11,008 nucleotides of DNA, taken from NCBI GenBank assembly GCA_946885815.1, contig CAMPHE010000031.1:1-11008 (forward strand). Reading direction: 5' to 3'. Made by a program: the position numbers and the translations under genes. The notes under the pieces were generated by a model. The model saw nothing but the letters and a program-made list of their open reading frames with translations, was not told the origin of the DNA and searched no databases. This stretch comes from an uncultured Arenimonas sp. (GTDB lineage Bacteria > Pseudomonadota > Gammaproteobacteria > Xanthomonadales > Xanthomonadaceae). This document shows positions 7,320 to 11,008 of this stretch, one piece after another. The number at the start of each line of letters is the position of its first letter. Position 1 is the first letter of the stretch.

Positions 7320-7348
7320 CGGACACCACGGGCGGCGGCGGCGATAAT
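7320..7348 (+). promoter_or_regulatory. Candidate sigma-70 promoter of tdk
   Basis: CGGACA (7320-7325, four of six matches) and GATAAT (7343-7348, five of six) are separated by 17 bases, predicting a start near 7355. The spacer contains four GGC units (7331-7342). The ATG at 7347 overlaps the -10 box and so would not be on the transcript, which supports the downstream TTG as the tdk start. Confidence 0.5.
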
Positions 7349-7376
7349 GCCGCCTCGCCTCCGCGGATCCGGAACC

Positions 7377-7997
7377 TTGGCCAAGCTCTACTTCTACTAC
7401 TCGGCGATGAATGCCGGGAAGACCACGACGCTGCTGCAGAGCGCGTACAACTACCGCGAGCGCGGCATGCGCACGCTGATCCTGACGCCGAAGCTGGACG
7501 ACCGCTACGGCGAGGGCCAGGTCGCGTCGCGCATCGGGCTCGCGGCGCGCGGCACGATCTTCGGCCGTGACGACGACCTGCTCGCGCTGGTGCGCGCCGA
7601 CATCGCCGCGAACGGGCCGCTGCACTGCGTGCTCGTCGACGAAGCGCAGTTCCTCGCGAAAGCGCAGGTGTGGCAGCTGGGGGAGATCGTCGACCGGGAG
7701 AACATCCCCGTGCTCGCCTACGGCCTGCGCACCGATTTCCGCGGCGAGCTGTTCGAAGGCAGCCAGTACCTGCTGGCGTGGGCCGACAACCTCGTCGAGA
7801 TCAAGACGATCTGCCACACCGGGCGCAAGGCGACGATGGTGGTGCGTGTCGACGAACACGGCCGCGCGGTGAGCGACGGCCCGCAGGTCGAGATCGGCGG
7901 CAACGACCGCTACGTCTCCGTCAGCCGCGGCGAATTCAAGAAGATCATGGCCGGCGAAGGCCAGCTCGACCTCCAGCAACCCCAGCTCCCCCTGTAG
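7377..7997 (+). CDS. tdk: Thymidine kinase, type II
   Basis: Tdk phosphorylates thymidine with ATP in the salvage route to dTTP. The 206-residue product begins '[17 protein letters not shown]', nearly the same as the E. coli enzyme, with the P-loop 'SAMNAGKTT' (9-17). The Walker B-like 'VLVDEAQF' (85-92) holds the catalytic glutamate E89; '[12 protein letters not shown]' and '[10 protein letters not shown]' follow, and '[11 protein letters not shown]' is the thymidine-binding lasso region. I chose TTG at 7377 because the conserved protein starts there; the ATG at 7347 would add ten non-conserved residues and overlaps a -10 box. There is no good Shine-Dalgarno. Oddity: of the four zinc ligands in E. 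coli Tdk only C146 remains ('TICHTGRK' for TICFCGRK, 'VSVSRGEF' for VSVCRKHY), so the lasso domain is probably held without zinc. The TAG stop is inside a REP-like repeat. Confidence 0.96.
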   Translation: MAKLYFYYSAMNAGKTTTLLQSAYNYRERGMRTLILTPKLDDRYGEGQVASRIGLAARGTIFGRDDDLLALVRADIAANGPLHCVLVDEAQFLAKAQVWQLGEIVDRENIPVLAYGLRTDFRGELFEGSQYLLAWADNLVEIKTICHTGRKATMVVRVDEHGRAVSDGPQVEIGGNDRYVSVSRGEFKKIMAGEGQLDLQQPQLPL

Positions 7998-8014
7998 GAG
8001 CGGCTTCAGCCGCG
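7994..8014 (+). repeat. REP-like palindromic repeat, copy 2
   Basis: The unit is identical over 21 bases to 1004-1024 and in the same orientation. It supplies the TAG stop (7995-7997) of tdk. Here the flank GCTCC (8014-8018) pairs with GGAGC at the start of the unit, giving a longer imperfect hairpin than copy 1. It lies between convergent genes, just ahead of the bidirectional terminator. Confidence 0.7.
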
Positions 8015-8034
8015 CTCCCGGAAAAAAAATCTGC

Positions 8035-10869
<2,835 letters not shown>

Positions 10870-10882
10870 GTCGACCGGCCGG

Positions 10883-11008
10883 TCAGCCCTGCAGCGCGGC
10901 CAGCAGGAACATCCGCGCCTTCTGCCAGTCGCGACGGATGCTGCGCTCGGAACGCTTCAGCAGGCCGGCGATCTCGGTCTCCGACAGGCCGGCGAAATAG
11001 CGCATCTC
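10883..11008 (-). CDS. ECF sigma factor, C-terminal 41 residues (5' end outside the window)
   Basis: The visible part reads 'EMRYFAGLSETEIAGLLKRS' and continues 'ERSIRRDWQKARMFLLAALQ', ending in G and TGA (10883-10885). This is the sigma region 4.2 helix-turn-helix that recognises the -35 element: 'LRYFAGLSxxEIA' is the first helix and turn, 'RSERSIRRDW' the recognition helix. The tryptophan-containing 'RRDWQKARxFL' ending is typical of the ECF-like group often encoded next to Ser/Thr kinases (TIGR02999-like), from memory. No anti-sigma factor follows; the kinase gene comes next after 13 bases, in keeping with control by phosphorylation. The ECF group cannot be decided without regions 2 and 3. 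Confidence 0.85.
   Translation of the reverse strand, partial: EMRYFAGLSETEIAGLLKRSERSIRRDWQKARMFLLAALQG

Overview
The window is about 11 kb of very GC-rich chromosomal DNA with tightly packed genes. The olefin-pathway genes oleC/oleD, a ubiJ-ubiB pair, a TruC-type pseudouridine synthase, a 'GGAGCGGCTTCAGCCGCG' REP-like repeat, and an ECF sigma factor followed by a TPR-bearing Ser/Thr kinase together suggest a gammaproteobacterium of the Xanthomonadaceae/Lysobacter type. This assignment is inferred from gene content and repeat style; no search was run.

Layout, left to right. (1) 1-2046, + strand: the 3' part of oleC, broken by a small internal deletion and frameshift near 322-330 that removes the ANL-superfamily YGxTE motif, then an intact oleD. 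A REP-like repeat supplies the oleC stop codon, and a possible leaderless promoter sits directly before oleD. (2) 2047-2512: a small DUF1328 membrane protein with a strong Shine-Dalgarno, a hairpin behind it, and a second possible leaderless promoter. The 213 bases at 2047-2259 hold nothing I can recognise. (3) 2513-5686, + strand: ubiJ, ubiB, a 47-codon membrane ORF and truC, each overlapping the next by four bases (ATGA, GTGA, ATGA), so this looks like one translationally coupled operon. (4) 5755-7309, + strand: two tandem paralogues of a secreted Sel1-like protein. The second has its own TTGACA promoter covered by a 47-bp double palindrome in an AT-rich island. (5) 7377-7997, + strand: thymidine kinase, probably starting at TTG and missing most of the usual zinc ligands, with a second copy of the REP-like repeat supplying its stop codon. 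(6) 8022-11008, - strand: a bidirectional terminator, a large membrane Ser/Thr kinase with periplasmic TPR repeats, and, upstream in the same orientation, the last 41 residues of an ECF sigma factor.

How the genes work together. oleC and oleD are the beta-lactone synthetase and ketoacid reductase of long-chain olefin synthesis; the break in oleC should disable the pathway if it is real. ubiJ and ubiB serve ubiquinone synthesis. The sigma/kinase pair is probably a signalling unit in which the periplasmic TPR domain senses something and the kinase acts on the sigma factor. The points most worth a second look are the operator-like double palindrome before the second Sel1 gene, the oleC break, the doubly coupled small ORF, and the two stop codons lying inside REP copies.
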